Source: Veillonella sp. (GTDB lineage Bacteria; Bacillota; Negativicutes; Veillonellales; Veillonellaceae). From it: 64,000 nt of DNA. Numbering within the stretch: the stretch's first letter is position 1; every line of letters starts with the position of its first letter. Position numbers and translations under genes: made by a program. Shown in pieces: positions 51,278 through 60,299 of this stretch. The notes beneath the pieces are model-generated. The model saw only the letters and a list, made by a program, of their open reading frames with translations, did no database searches and was not told the origin of the DNA. The stretch is taken from contig NZ_JBGKFB010000001.1 in assembly GCF_041333735.1 (NCBI RefSeq), positions 1,967,861-2,031,860 on the forward strand, given 5' to 3'.

Positions 51278-52371
51278 TGTTCAAGCTCTCCTATCTCTTT
51301 CGCATGCTTATCCATTGCCAAAATCTCACCTTTTAAGGTGGTAATGATGATACCTACCTCTGCTTCGTTAGCAATATATCGCTCACTACGCAAAGATGCA
51401 CGATCTACAACGCGTTGGTATACACCAGTCAGTCCTTCACGCTCCAAAATAGGGAACGTAGACTCTGTGGTTTGGCAATTAAATAACTCTTCACACACCG
51501 CTTGGGATGCCCCTTCTAAAGCAGCATAGGCCACGATACTTTCCATGCGGCCATCACTCATGCGATTGTGTGTGTGGAAACTACCACTAGCTAGTTTTAT
51601 TAGCTTACCAATATGACCGATGATCAAGATACGCTTGAAGCCAATTTCAACGGCCTTTTCAAGCATAAAGCCAATAAAGTTACTAGTTTCTGCCATTTGG
51701 TTCTTATGAATACCGAGTACTTGTTCGGCTAAATCTTGACCAATACGGCCAGGCACGAGAACAGCTGTTTCACAGCCATTGGCTTTCATCACTCTTAGCT
51801 GAGGCACTAAGGAATTTTTGAACCCTTCTTCACTCATGGGCTTAACGATACCAGTGGTTCCAATAATAGAAATACCACCTTCGATACCGAGTGTATGATT
51901 TAACGTCTTCTTAGCTAGAACCATACCATTTGGCACGCTTACTGTTACCGTTACACCTTGACCATGAACACAATGCTCGTCAAAGACGATTTTCATCATT
52001 GCCCGAGGTCCTGGATTGATGGCTGGTTCTCCTGGCGGCATAGCAAGGCCCGGTTTTGTTACCGTTCCAACGCCAAAGCCCGCTCGGAATCGTAGTTCAC
52101 CACTATCATCAAGGGACACCGTTGTTTCCACATCATTGCCATGCGTTACATCCGGATCATCGCCACCATCCTTCATAACGGTTACCTTAGCCTCTGTATC
52201 AGATAGTACCTCTACGGCTTTAATAGGCACCTCAATATACTGACCTTGAGGATTTTCAATGACCACTTGGTCCACGATATTCTTATCTAAGAGGGCCAAT
52301 AAACCAGCTTTCATACCTGCCGTAGCACATGAACCTGTGGTATAGCCACCCTTCATGTCCTCTACTCTCAT
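51253..52371 (-). CDS. cbiD: Cobalt-precorrin-5B C1-methyltransferase
   Basis: The C1 methyltransferase special to the anaerobic route. The 372-residue protein starts with GGYTTGSCATAGMKAGLLALL, a diagnostic segment, followed by TVMKDGGDDPDVTHG and INPGPRAMM. GHIGKLIKLASGSFHTHNRMSDGR-type sequence near residue 260-280 is also family-typical. GGAGG precedes the ATG. It is the first gene of the eight-gene operon, after a leader with a nested stem-loop. Confidence 0.96.
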   Translation of the reverse strand: MRVEDMKGGYTTGSCATAGMKAGLLALLDKNIVDQVVIENPQGQYIEVPIKAVEVLSDTEAKVTVMKDGGDDPDVTHGNDVETTVSLDDSGELRFRAGFGVGTVTKPGLAMPPGEPAINPGPRAMMKIVFDEHCVHGQGVTVTVSVPNGMVLAKKTLNHTLGIEGGISIIGTTGIVKPMSEEGFKNSLVPQLRVMKANGCETAVLVPGRIGQDLAEQVLGIHKNQMAETSNFIGFMLEKAVEIGFKRILIIGHIGKLIKLASGSFHTHNRMSDGRMESIVAYAALEGASQAVCEELFNCQTTESTFPILEREGLTGVYQRVVDRASLRSERYIANEAEVGIIITTLKGEILAMDKHAKEIGELEQWHIPCIS

Positions 52372-52386
52372 AAGGCCTCCTACACC

Positions 52387-52426
52387 GATAGGGTTAGCGA
52401 TTCTGTGGAATCAAACTAACCCTATC
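52387..52426 (-). promoter_or_regulatory. Nested stem-loop in the cbiD leader
   Basis: An 11-bp outer stem (GATAGGGTTAG) encloses a 5-bp inner stem (GATTC). It lies between yajQ and the cbiD ribosome site, with no T run. It does not resemble a B12 riboswitch. It could be an RNA stability or attenuation element, or the end signal of yajQ. Confidence 0.55.
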
Positions 52427-52442
52427 TTATGGACATATGTAA

Positions 52443-52937
52443 TTAGGAACGGAAGTTAACGAATTGCAATTCTACAGGGATATCCAATTGTTTTAACATT
52501 TGGATAACTGCTTGCAAATCATCTTTATCCTTACCAGATACGCGCACTTGATCCTCTTGGATAGATGCTTGTACCTTAAGCTTCATATTTTTAATTGCTT
52601 TTACTACTTCTTTAGCATTTTCTTTAGTAATACCTTTTTTAATAGTAATCACTTGGCGAACTGTGGCACCCGCTGCTGGTTCAACCTTACCGTAGTCAAG
52701 ATTTTTAATTGCTACATTACGTTTAACCATTTTGCCTTTTAAAACATCGATAATGGCATTTAATTTATATTCATCATCACCGATGATTTTGATAGTGTCG
52801 CCTTCAAGACTAATTTCCGCTTTAGAGCCACGGAAATCATAACGTGTACCAATCTCTTTTTTTGCTTGGTTTACCGCATTATCTACTTCCTGCATATCCA
52901 CTTCGGACACAACGTCAAAGGAACAATCTTTGGCCAT
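52443..52937 (-). CDS. yajQ: YajQ family nucleotide-binding protein
   Basis: A 164-residue UPF0234 protein. The family start is KDCSFDVVSEVDMQEVDNAVNQAKKEI, then RYDFRGSKAEI. The end IQEDQVRVSGKDKDDLQAVIQMLK is also conserved. YajQ proteins bind RNA or cyclic di-GMP in some bacteria; the role here is unknown. The ATG at 52937 has TAGGAGG upstream, and longer frames run through the leader. It may be co-transcribed with the cobalamin operon, as no T-run terminator separates them. Confidence 0.93.
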   Translation of the reverse strand: MAKDCSFDVVSEVDMQEVDNAVNQAKKEIGTRYDFRGSKAEISLEGDTIKIIGDDEYKLNAIIDVLKGKMVKRNVAIKNLDYGKVEPAAGATVRQVITIKKGITKENAKEVVKAIKNMKLKVQASIQEDQVRVSGKDKDDLQAVIQMLKQLDIPVELQFVNFRS

Positions 52938-53199
52938 TTTATACCTCCTACACCTGAACCCATTGGGCATGGGGTTCATAGTATTACTTTCATCATCCTC
53001 ATATTCCAAGTAAAAGTGTAAATGTACAGCAAATCGGAATATATCTCTATAATTATACCTTAAAACAGGCTTATTTTCTAGGTAAATCGATTTTTTTAAT
53101 TATAACTATTATTAATCATAGAAGGAATATTCAGACTATAAATCGTAGACTAATACAAGAACTGCATATGTATAAACATAATATATTCAAAAATAGAAA
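52938..53199. other. yajQ upstream region, no gene seen
   Basis: The leader holds a hairpin at 52956-52977 (GAACCCAT against ATGGGGTTC, one bulged base). A minus-strand promoter is likely at 53052-53080: TAGAAA, 17 bases, TATAAT. The remainder is AT-rich without a frame. Confidence 0.5.
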
Positions 53200-53227
53200 A
53201 AGACTGCACTTTTACAAGTGCAGTCTT
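53200..53227 (-). terminator. Terminator after the WG-repeat protein gene
   Basis: AAGACTGCACTT and its perfect complement with loop TTAC, then TTTTTC on the minus strand. A short TACCAT hexamer repeat (53227-53250) lies between it and the stop codon. Confidence 0.9.
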
Positions 53228-53249
53228 ACCATTACCATTACCATTATCA

Positions 53250-54866
53250 TTATAAAATTGTAATTTCATCATATGTAGGTTGAACTACTAACTCGCCTTT
53301 AGAGTTGATAATCCCCCACTTACCTTTGATTTTTACAGGGCTATAACCATGAGAGAAGCTACCAGTACCAGAAATATCTTTCATAACTGGAGTTTCTGTC
53401 ACTGTACCATCAAGGGATAGAATCTTATAATTACCTTCTTTGTTATATACCCAAGTATATGTATCACCAAGGAAAGTTTTTACGTTCATAGATTTATCGC
53501 CTTTATAGATCACACGACCTGTAGCCATATCTACTACATAACGATTGGTGTCATTAGTAACAGACATTTCATGTTCGCCTACAAACTCGATAATATCGTA
53601 TTTAAACGGTACCTCTTGTTTGCCTGTTTCCATATCAAAAATACCATATTTATTAGTATCTTTGTTTTTCAACGTTAACAATACATTGTTTACATCAATC
53701 GTGCCAGCTTCATAATTACCAGGTTGAATTACATATTGACCTTGACGATTCATAAAGCCTAATTTACCTTCATTACGAACCAAGGTACCATGTTCTTCCA
53801 TAGGATATACATAATCGTTCTTACTGTCGATTACAACAGCACCATTACGATCAATATAACCACGTTTCATACCATCATCTACAAGACCACCAAGGCCATC
53901 AAGATATACGCCACCGTGATTATAGAAGTAGCCCATACCTACAAGACCTAGAATACCACCAAGGCCAAAGTGACTTACCTTACGACGGAATTCAGCCAAG
54001 CCATTTTTATATGGATATACTTCATTAGATGGAGCATTAAATAATACAGTACCTTTACCATCAATAGCAACAGTTTTACCATTGGCTTTTACAAAGGCAC
54101 GGTCCTCACTAAATTTAGTTTCTACATCAGATAGTGCTTTAAATTGAGGCTGAATTACTACATTGCCATTAGCATCTTTAAATCCTAATTTACCTTTTTC
54201 TGTGAAAGCTACATAAGAATCACTCGGATAGCTTTGACTAACAGTTTTAGGATCAAAATCATTTAACTCTTTAACAGCTGTATTCTTCTCATTAAGGCTG
54301 CTATATAAAGCTTCTTGCGCTTCTTTACCAGATTCTAATACAGTACCATCGCCTTTAATATGAGAGATTTTATTTTTACCTTCCTCAACAAAGAACGTAC
54401 CATCCTTCTTACTTGATGCGTCTAAGGATTTATAGGCTGGCGCAAGTACAACTTGACCATTAGTACCTACAATCCCCCATTTGCCCTTCTCTTTTACAAG
54501 ACCTAAATAGCCTTGTTGTAGTAAGGAGTCGTCCTTTAATACCTTCATAGCTTTTTTTACACCTGCTGGTGGCTCCTTAACAGCACCAGAGATTGGTACA
54601 AACGTATCGAATCGGCCAATACCCACGCCAACGCCAACAGATGTACTGCTAGAGTGGCTAGAAGATTTTGCTGTAGTATTTGTTGTAGATGTAGATACAG
54701 TAGTACTATGTTTCTCACTAGTTACACGCGTACTTGTAGATGTCGGTGTATCTTGATTTGTCACAGTTTTACTACTAGTGGATATTGTTGTAGTTGCTGC
54801 AAAAGCACTTGTAGACATAGTCGCCAACACACAAGCGACTAATAAGGATTTCTTATTCAATTTCAT
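53250..54866 (-). CDS. Exported WG-repeat protein
   Basis: A 538-residue exported protein. The signal peptide (residues 1-23, ending SAFA) is followed by a Ser/Thr-rich low-complexity linker to about residue 80. After it come WG/KWG-type beta repeats of the form GKWGIVGTNGQVVLAPAY, GKLGFKDANGNVVIQPQF, GYIDRNGAVVIDS, GKLGFMNRQGQYVIQP and GKWGIINSKGELVVQPTY. A Gly-rich hydrophobic insert (about residues 300-325) interrupts the repeats. WG repeats are usually surface or periplasmic; function is unknown. AAAGGAGAGG precedes the ATG. Confidence 0.85.
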   Translation of the reverse strand: MKLNKKSLLVACVLATMSTSAFAATTTISTSSKTVTNQDTPTSTSTRVTSEKHSTTVSTSTTNTTAKSSSHSSSTSVGVGVGIGRFDTFVPISGAVKEPPAGVKKAMKVLKDDSLLQQGYLGLVKEKGKWGIVGTNGQVVLAPAYKSLDASSKKDGTFFVEEGKNKISHIKGDGTVLESGKEAQEALYSSLNEKNTAVKELNDFDPKTVSQSYPSDSYVAFTEKGKLGFKDANGNVVIQPQFKALSDVETKFSEDRAFVKANGKTVAIDGKGTVLFNAPSNEVYPYKNGLAEFRRKVSHFGLGGILGLVGMGYFYNHGGVYLDGLGGLVDDGMKRGYIDRNGAVVIDSKNDYVYPMEEHGTLVRNEGKLGFMNRQGQYVIQPGNYEAGTIDVNNVLLTLKNKDTNKYGIFDMETGKQEVPFKYDIIEFVGEHEMSVTNDTNRYVVDMATGRVIYKGDKSMNVKTFLGDTYTWVYNKEGNYKILSLDGTVTETPVMKDISGTGSFSHGYSPVKIKGKWGIINSKGELVVQPTYDEITIL

Positions 54867-54887
54867 AAACCTCTCCTTTTACAAAGC

Positions 54888-54915
54888 AAACCATATAATC
54901 GTCCATATATGGTTT
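54888..54915. promoter_or_regulatory. Stem-loop in the WG-protein leader
   Basis: AAACCATATA and its perfect complement with an 8-base loop, about 20 bases upstream of the start codon on the minus strand. Confidence 0.5.
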
Positions 54916-55055
54916 TAAGACATTAAACTGCCAAAGCATTCAAATAAATAAAACACCAATACATAAAAAATATATAAAAAACATTAATAAAAATTATACT
55001 ATATGATCTCTATAAAGACAACGAATTATGAAAAATTCTTCATCCATTATTTATT

Positions 55056-55064
55056 TGATATAAT
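55056..55064 (+). promoter_or_regulatory. Extended -10 just before the RluA-family start
   Basis: TGATATAAT: TATAAT at 55059-55064 with the TG extension. Its expected transcription start (about 55070-55072) coincides with the ATG at 55072. Confidence 0.6.
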
Positions 55065-55071
55065 ACTATGT

Positions 55072-55971
55072 ATGAAAACAGCAACAATTATCGACTTGAT
55101 TGTAGATTCCAACGTACATACCCAATCTATGAATCATATTATAAAACAACAACATATTTCCCAACGTATGCGGCGGCGACTGCGAAATGACGGCATTATA
55201 ACAGTCAATGGATATACAGCAACGTGGAATACCCTCGTACATGGAGGTGACCATCTCGTTATGAAATTAACCCCTGAACAAGAGTTTAGTTTAAGCCCTA
55301 TGGACCTCGATATCGTATACGAAGATGAATATATTTTAGTCATCAATAAAGAGGCAGGTATTCTGATGCATCCCACCTCAACGGTACGAGATCATACCTT
55401 AGCAAACGGCGTTCTACATTACTACCAAGAGACAAATCAGCATTATGATTTCCATCCTGTCCATCGATTAGATAAAGACACCTCTGGAATTGTTATCATC
55501 GCCAAAACCTCTATAGTCCAACATGCTTTCGATAAAAAGCGTACTCATTTCCATAAAAACTACGACGCTATAGTAGAAGGTCAATTACCTACTAATCACA
55601 TAAGCGTACAGTGGACTATAGGACGTAAACCAGGTAGTATTATCGAGCGTTGCTGCACGAATGAAGGTAAACCTGCTCATACAGATATAACTGTCATTGA
55701 GAGTAATACCATTGTAAAGAATAAGATGGAGCAATGCTTTACCCATGTGCAATGTTTATTACATACGGGGCGCACTCATCAAATTCGGGTCCATCTATCT
55801 CAACTAGGATACCCCCTTGCTGGCGATGATCTGTACGGTGGCCACTTAGAATATATTCAGCGTCAAGCACTCCATGCGTCACGGGTTAGCTTTTACCATC
55901 CCATGACGGATGAATGGCTAGAATTACAGGCATCTATACCATCGGATATGGAGTCATTACTCACCAATTGA
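55072..55971 (+). CDS. RluA-family RNA pseudouridine synthase
   Basis: A 299-residue pseudouridine synthase of the RluA/RluC/RluD family. The catalytic motif is HRLDKDTSG (residues 131-139, Asp134). An S4-like N-terminal part (RRRLRNDGIITVNGYTATW) is present. TGRTHQIRVHLSQLGYPLAGDDLYGG is the typical late block. The RNA target cannot be named. The ATG at 55072 begins family-like sequence and has no Shine-Dalgarno; a TATAAT 8 bases upstream suggests a leaderless mRNA. Another ATG at 55003 also lacks a ribosome site. Confidence 0.9.
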   Translation: MKTATIIDLIVDSNVHTQSMNHIIKQQHISQRMRRRLRNDGIITVNGYTATWNTLVHGGDHLVMKLTPEQEFSLSPMDLDIVYEDEYILVINKEAGILMHPTSTVRDHTLANGVLHYYQETNQHYDFHPVHRLDKDTSGIVIIAKTSIVQHAFDKKRTHFHKNYDAIVEGQLPTNHISVQWTIGRKPGSIIERCCTNEGKPAHTDITVIESNTIVKNKMEQCFTHVQCLLHTGRTHQIRVHLSQLGYPLAGDDLYGGHLEYIQRQALHASRVSFYHPMTDEWLELQASIPSDMESLLTN

Positions 55972-56089
55972 GCTAATGTATTTCTGGTAAATTAATACTG
56001 ATACATAAAAATTAGCCCACATGGGCCATAAAATTAGACGAAATTTATGCATAAGTTATACAAAAAATATTGGCCCTTTATAGTGTTTC

Positions 56090-56118
56090 TTGATATACTT
56101 AACTTGAATTGATATATG
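56090..56118 (+). promoter_or_regulatory. Aldolase promoter
   Basis: Two readings overlap: TTGATA (56090-56095), 17 bases, TATATG (56113-56118), or an extended -10 TGATATACT at 56091-56099. The same TTGATATACTTAA is found before the gene at 61600. Confidence 0.5.
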
Positions 56119-56222
56119 ATTGCAATACACTAGTATTTCATCTAGCTCATATGCGCTAGAAAGACTAGCAGTCACAGTATTAATAACATGATATGACAGG
56201 CCCTATGGCCAAGGAGGACAAC

Positions 56223-57152
56223 ATGCCATTAGTTACTACTACAGAAATGTTCAAAAAAGCCTATGAAGGCGGCTATGCTGTTGGCGCTTTCAATGTAAAC
56301 AACATGGAAATCGTACAAGGTATCGTAGATGCAGCCAAAGAGGAACAATCCCCTCTTATCTTACAAGTATCTGCAGGCGCTCGTAAATATGCTAAACATA
56401 TTTACCTTGTGAAACTCGTAGAAGCAGCTCTTGAAGACAGCAATTTACCTATCGCTCTTCACCTTGATCACGGCGATTCCTTTGAAATCTGTAAAGACTG
56501 TGTAGATGGTGGTTTCACATCTGTTATGATCGACGCATCTCATCATGACTTTGATGAAAACGTAAAAATTACTAAACAAGTTGTTGAATATGCTCACGCT
56601 CATGGCGTTGTAGTCGAAGCAGAATTGGGCCGTTTGGCTGGCGTAGAAGATGATGTAAATGTATCTGATGCAGATGCTCGTTTCACTGACCCAGAACAAG
56701 CAGCTGAATTCGTACATCTTACAGGCGTAGACTCCTTAGCAATTGCTATTGGTACTAGCCACGGCGCTTACAAATTCAAAGGCGACCCTTACCTCGACTT
56801 CGATCGTTTGAAAAAAGTTGGCGAATTGTTGCCTGACTTCCCTATCGTATTGCATGGCGCATCCTCCGTATTGCCTGAATTCGTAGCAAAATGTAACGAA
56901 TTTGGTGGCAACATTCCTGGTGCACAAGGCGTACCTGAAGAAATGCTTCGCAAAGCAGCTCAAATGGCAGTTTGCAAAATCAACATCGATACAGACCTTC
57001 GTCTTGCTATGACTGCATCCGTACGTGAATACTTGGCTCAAAACCCATCTGAATTTGACCCTCGTAAATACTTAGGACCAGCTCGTGATGCTATTAAAGG
57101 CATGGTAGCTCACAAAATTAAAAATGTATTGGGTTCTTCCAACAAACTATAA
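56223..57152 (+). CDS. fba: Class II fructose-1,6-bisphosphate aldolase
   Basis: Zinc-dependent aldolase of glycolysis and gluconeogenesis; the latter would matter in a lactate user such as Veillonella. The protein has 309 residues. GGYAVGAFNVNNME is at the N terminus, with LHLDHGD (Asp82, His83) at the catalytic and zinc site. GTSHGAYKF and LHGASSV are further ligand and phosphate regions, and KINIDTDLR is the substrate loop. The ATG at 56223 has AAGGAGG upstream; an earlier ATG 10 codons before lies in the leader. Confidence 0.97.
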   Translation: MPLVTTTEMFKKAYEGGYAVGAFNVNNMEIVQGIVDAAKEEQSPLILQVSAGARKYAKHIYLVKLVEAALEDSNLPIALHLDHGDSFEICKDCVDGGFTSVMIDASHHDFDENVKITKQVVEYAHAHGVVVEAELGRLAGVEDDVNVSDADARFTDPEQAAEFVHLTGVDSLAIAIGTSHGAYKFKGDPYLDFDRLKKVGELLPDFPIVLHGASSVLPEFVAKCNEFGGNIPGAQGVPEEMLRKAAQMAVCKINIDTDLRLAMTASVREYLAQNPSEFDPRKYLGPARDAIKGMVAHKIKNVLGSSNKL

Positions 57153-57155
57153 TCA

Positions 57156-58712
57156 ATGGCTAGTGGATTTTTAAAAGGAACCTTAATTTTAACCATTGCC
57201 GGTTTCGTAGTGAAAGCCATCGGTAGTATTAACTGGATTCTTCTATCCCGCATCTTGGGTGGTGAAGGCATCGGTATCTACCAGATGGCCTTTCCTATCT
57301 ATTTGTTACTATTACAAATTTCGAGCGCAGGTGTGCCGATTGCCATCTCTATTTTGACGGCAGAACGATTAGCCTTACACGACTTTGGTGGTGCTAAGAG
57401 AGTATTCAATATATCTTTTACAATGTTAACCATTACAGGCTTTATCGCCAGTCTTGCCATGTACTTTGGTGCAGATTGGCTAATCTCTAGTGGACTCATT
57501 GCTGAAAGCCGTGCCTACTACTCTATCATCGCGCTCGCTCCGGCAGTATTCTTTGTAACGTGGATTTCCTGCTTCCGCGGGTATATCCAAGGCTATGAAA
57601 TGATGACGCCAACGGCGGTCAGCCAAATCGTAGAACAACTGTTACGTGTTATCGTCATGCTCGGTGCTGCAGCTATCTTGTTGCCTTATGGTCTACCGGC
57701 TGCTGCAGGTGGTGCTAGCTTAGGTGCTGGTGTCGGTGCCTTTGGTGCCTTTCTAGTGCTCTTGTACTATTACTATAAATTGCCTAAGGCAAGTAGTACT
57801 GGTGAAAGCTACGATGGGCCCCGTGAATCAGCTAAAGAAATTTTGTCACGACTCTTAACATTGTCCATTCCAATTTCCTTAGCAAGTATCATGTTGCCAT
57901 TAACAGCTAACCTCGATTTGCTCATCGTACCACGTCGACTCTTAGATGCTGGTTTCCCGATGAATGAAGTAACAGAACTGTTCGGTTATCTTACAGGTAT
58001 GGCAGTTCCGCTCATCAACTTGGCTACCATCATTACAGCAGCCCTTGCAACAAGCATTGTACCAGCTATCTCTCATGCCTTTGCAAAACGCGATCATCAA
58101 GGTATTTATGAACGTACCTCGGGCTCCATGAGATTAACATTTATGGCTACTGTACCATTTACGGTACTATTATATGTACTTGCTGCCCCAACAGTTACCT
58201 TGATTTATAATGCACCTAAGGCAGAATTAGCTACGCAAATCACTGCGTTCTCTATCTTCTTCCTCGGTGTACACCAAGTAACAACAGGTATCTTACAAGG
58301 TCTTAACAAACCGCGTATTCCTGTAATTAATATGGGTATTGCGTTAGTAATCAAAGTCATCCTGAACTGGACACTAACGGCCATCCCATGGCTTGGTATC
58401 GGCGGTGCCGCTTGGGCAACCGTTGCTGATATTGGCTTTGCAGCGTTACTCAACTTGATTTACATCAAAAAATACACAGGCTACTTCCTCGATATTTCCC
58501 TTCTATGGAAAAATGTGGTCAGTGCCGGTGTCATGGGTATACTCATCTTTATGAGTTACCACTACTTAACAGATATCTTACCAATGTGGGTTAACTTCAT
58601 ACTCACAGGTATCGAAGGCTTATTGCTCTACGTTATTATCATGGTTCTTTTAAAAGGACTTAATAAAAATGATGGCGCAAGCATGCCACTCATAGGTAGA
58701 TTCTTTAGATAA
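57156..58712 (+). CDS. MOP-superfamily polysaccharide/lipid flippase (SpoVB-like)
   Basis: A 518-residue membrane protein with about 14 hydrophobic segments. The N terminus FLKGTLILTIAGFVVKAIGSINWILLSRILG and GEGIGIYQMAFPIYLL match the SpoVB/MurJ-like branch of the MOP superfamily, which flips undecaprenyl-linked precursors. The exact substrate is unknown; lipid II is possible. The start lies 3 bases after the aldolase stop and has no clear ribosome site, so translation probably depends on coupling to fba. Confidence 0.88.
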   Translation: MASGFLKGTLILTIAGFVVKAIGSINWILLSRILGGEGIGIYQMAFPIYLLLLQISSAGVPIAISILTAERLALHDFGGAKRVFNISFTMLTITGFIASLAMYFGADWLISSGLIAESRAYYSIIALAPAVFFVTWISCFRGYIQGYEMMTPTAVSQIVEQLLRVIVMLGAAAILLPYGLPAAAGGASLGAGVGAFGAFLVLLYYYYKLPKASSTGESYDGPRESAKEILSRLLTLSIPISLASIMLPLTANLDLLIVPRRLLDAGFPMNEVTELFGYLTGMAVPLINLATIITAALATSIVPAISHAFAKRDHQGIYERTSGSMRLTFMATVPFTVLLYVLAAPTVTLIYNAPKAELATQITAFSIFFLGVHQVTTGILQGLNKPRIPVINMGIALVIKVILNWTLTAIPWLGIGGAAWATVADIGFAALLNLIYIKKYTGYFLDISLLWKNVVSAGVMGILIFMSYHYLTDILPMWVNFILTGIEGLLLYVIIMVLLKGLNKNDGASMPLIGRFFR

Positions 58713-58718
58713 TAACTT

Positions 58719-58755
58719 AAAGAGGTTTAACACATATGTGTTAAACCTCTTTTTT
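58719..58755. terminator. Terminator after the flippase gene
   Basis: AAAGAGGTTTAACACAT followed directly by its full complement, then a T run on the plus strand. It also faces the minus-strand gene that ends at 58789. Confidence 0.9.
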
Positions 58756-58788
58756 ATGCCACTCACTTTACGCTATCTTTTTATAGTA

Positions 58789-60174
58789 TTACTTCTTATC
58801 ATTATGTGCTTTTTTATCTTTCACAATATCCCTAATAGTAGGATTTGTTTGTATCACATCTAACATTACAGGTGAAATGCCGATTCCCACAAAAGCTTTA
58901 TCATTCCAAGCTTTACTATGTTTAGCAGCTACATATTGAATAACATCTCGCAATTTATAGTTACTTACGTGAACATCATCAGGTTTGTGTAAATAATACG
59001 TATAAACATACTGATTATCATACAAAACCATACCAAATAGTGTTGCATTTTCCTTGTTAGCTTCAAAGTATAAAGCTGGAATACCATTGTTCCAAACTGT
59101 AGCATATTGTAATCGCTTATGACCTTTTAAACCATATTTTTTAACAACAGTTCTTAAGTAACTATATAAAATATTTTGTTTTTCAACACTAGCACCTTCT
59201 ATAAATGGTTGCTTACCAAATACAGCTTTAATACGTCCAGACATATAAACATCATATTCAGCTGGGCCTATAACCTCATGTTTCTTGAATTTACTATTTT
59301 TTAATACCCTAAATGTATAAGGTCCCAAATGAACAGGATCAGTATATGCTAACACATCACTAGCCGGCTTAATAGAAGGTAAAACAAAATTAGCCAAAGG
59401 TCCCATTGTATCTGAGATAGAACGTTGAGTATCATCTTTAATATAATTTTTTATAATATCTTTATTAAGAGATTGACCAATATGATAAGAAAGATTAGGT
59501 GTTTTAGGTAATGTAAAATTGATTGTCCCCACAACCAAATGATCATCAAAGCCTATTACATCCCACGTTGCTTTTTCAAGTCCAGGATAAGTAAATACAT
59601 CACCATCTACAAATCGAACTGAGTCTTTTCGCTTTTCTAATCTCTCATTCAAAGTATTCTGTAAAAGAGATTTATTTAAATCAGTATACTCTATATTTGT
59701 ATCTTCCCATTTAGAACCTTTAGGCTGTTGTCTTGTTTCATATCTAAAATCAGATACGGCGCTAATAGTTCCTCCAACACTCTTAATAGTAGACTTATCC
59801 ATATGTTTAGGATCAATAGACCAACCTACTATACTTTCTTTTGAGCCTGTAAATTTAATATCAGCCCCATTTTCTGTAATAATATATACACTCCTAGAAT
59901 GATGTATTGCTCTAGTCAATTCTTGTACTACATAAATATCATCACCTAATTTTTCATTATCATAATTTGGCTCATGTTGTGCCCATTTTTTAACCTCAGA
60001 CTCTTGGAAGTCATCAACCTTCTTAGCAACTTCTCCTTGAATACGATATTCTTGATACGCTTCTTTCCCAATATCTGGGCGAGCCCCAGGAATATTAACA
60101 TCAATGGCCTGAGATACGCCTATAGTCCCTATAAACCCAATACAACTCAACAATAACAAACGTCTTAGCATCAT
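58789..60174 (-). CDS. Exported protein of unknown function
   Basis: A 461-residue protein I do not recognise. It has a signal peptide (MMLRRLLLLSCIGFIGTIGV, ending near SQA), then a soluble mixed alpha/beta body without membrane helices or repeats. Residues such as VYIITENGADIKFTGSKES and YATVWNNGIPALYFEANKEN show beta structure, and the C terminus is Lys-rich. No Cys motif, lipobox or enzyme motif is seen. The ATG at 60174 has AAGGAG upstream. It is transcribed alone. Confidence 0.7.
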   Translation of the reverse strand: MMLRRLLLLSCIGFIGTIGVSQAIDVNIPGARPDIGKEAYQEYRIQGEVAKKVDDFQESEVKKWAQHEPNYDNEKLGDDIYVVQELTRAIHHSRSVYIITENGADIKFTGSKESIVGWSIDPKHMDKSTIKSVGGTISAVSDFRYETRQQPKGSKWEDTNIEYTDLNKSLLQNTLNERLEKRKDSVRFVDGDVFTYPGLEKATWDVIGFDDHLVVGTINFTLPKTPNLSYHIGQSLNKDIIKNYIKDDTQRSISDTMGPLANFVLPSIKPASDVLAYTDPVHLGPYTFRVLKNSKFKKHEVIGPAEYDVYMSGRIKAVFGKQPFIEGASVEKQNILYSYLRTVVKKYGLKGHKRLQYATVWNNGIPALYFEANKENATLFGMVLYDNQYVYTYYLHKPDDVHVSNYKLRDVIQYVAAKHSKAWNDKAFVGIGISPVMLDVIQTNPTIRDIVKDKKAHNDKK

Positions 60175-60265
60175 ATCTCTCTCCTTAAACACATACATTT
60201 GTTTATAATTTTAACACTTAGTTTATATTTTATCAATTTCACTTGTGTAGAAAAAATATAGGAAA

Positions 60266-60296
60266 AAAAGGTCTGACTATATTAGTCAGACCTTTT
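60266..60296 (-). terminator. Terminator of the AEC transporter gene
   Basis: AAAAGGTCTGACTA and its perfect complement with a 3-base loop, followed on the minus strand by a run of T. Lies 3 bases past the stop at 60300. Confidence 0.9.
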
Positions 60297-60299
60297 AGT

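Noticed and set aside
53227..53250. TACCAT hexamer repeat as a phase-variable switch
   Set aside because: Only three to four copies, placed at the stop codon and terminator, where length change would hardly affect the protein.
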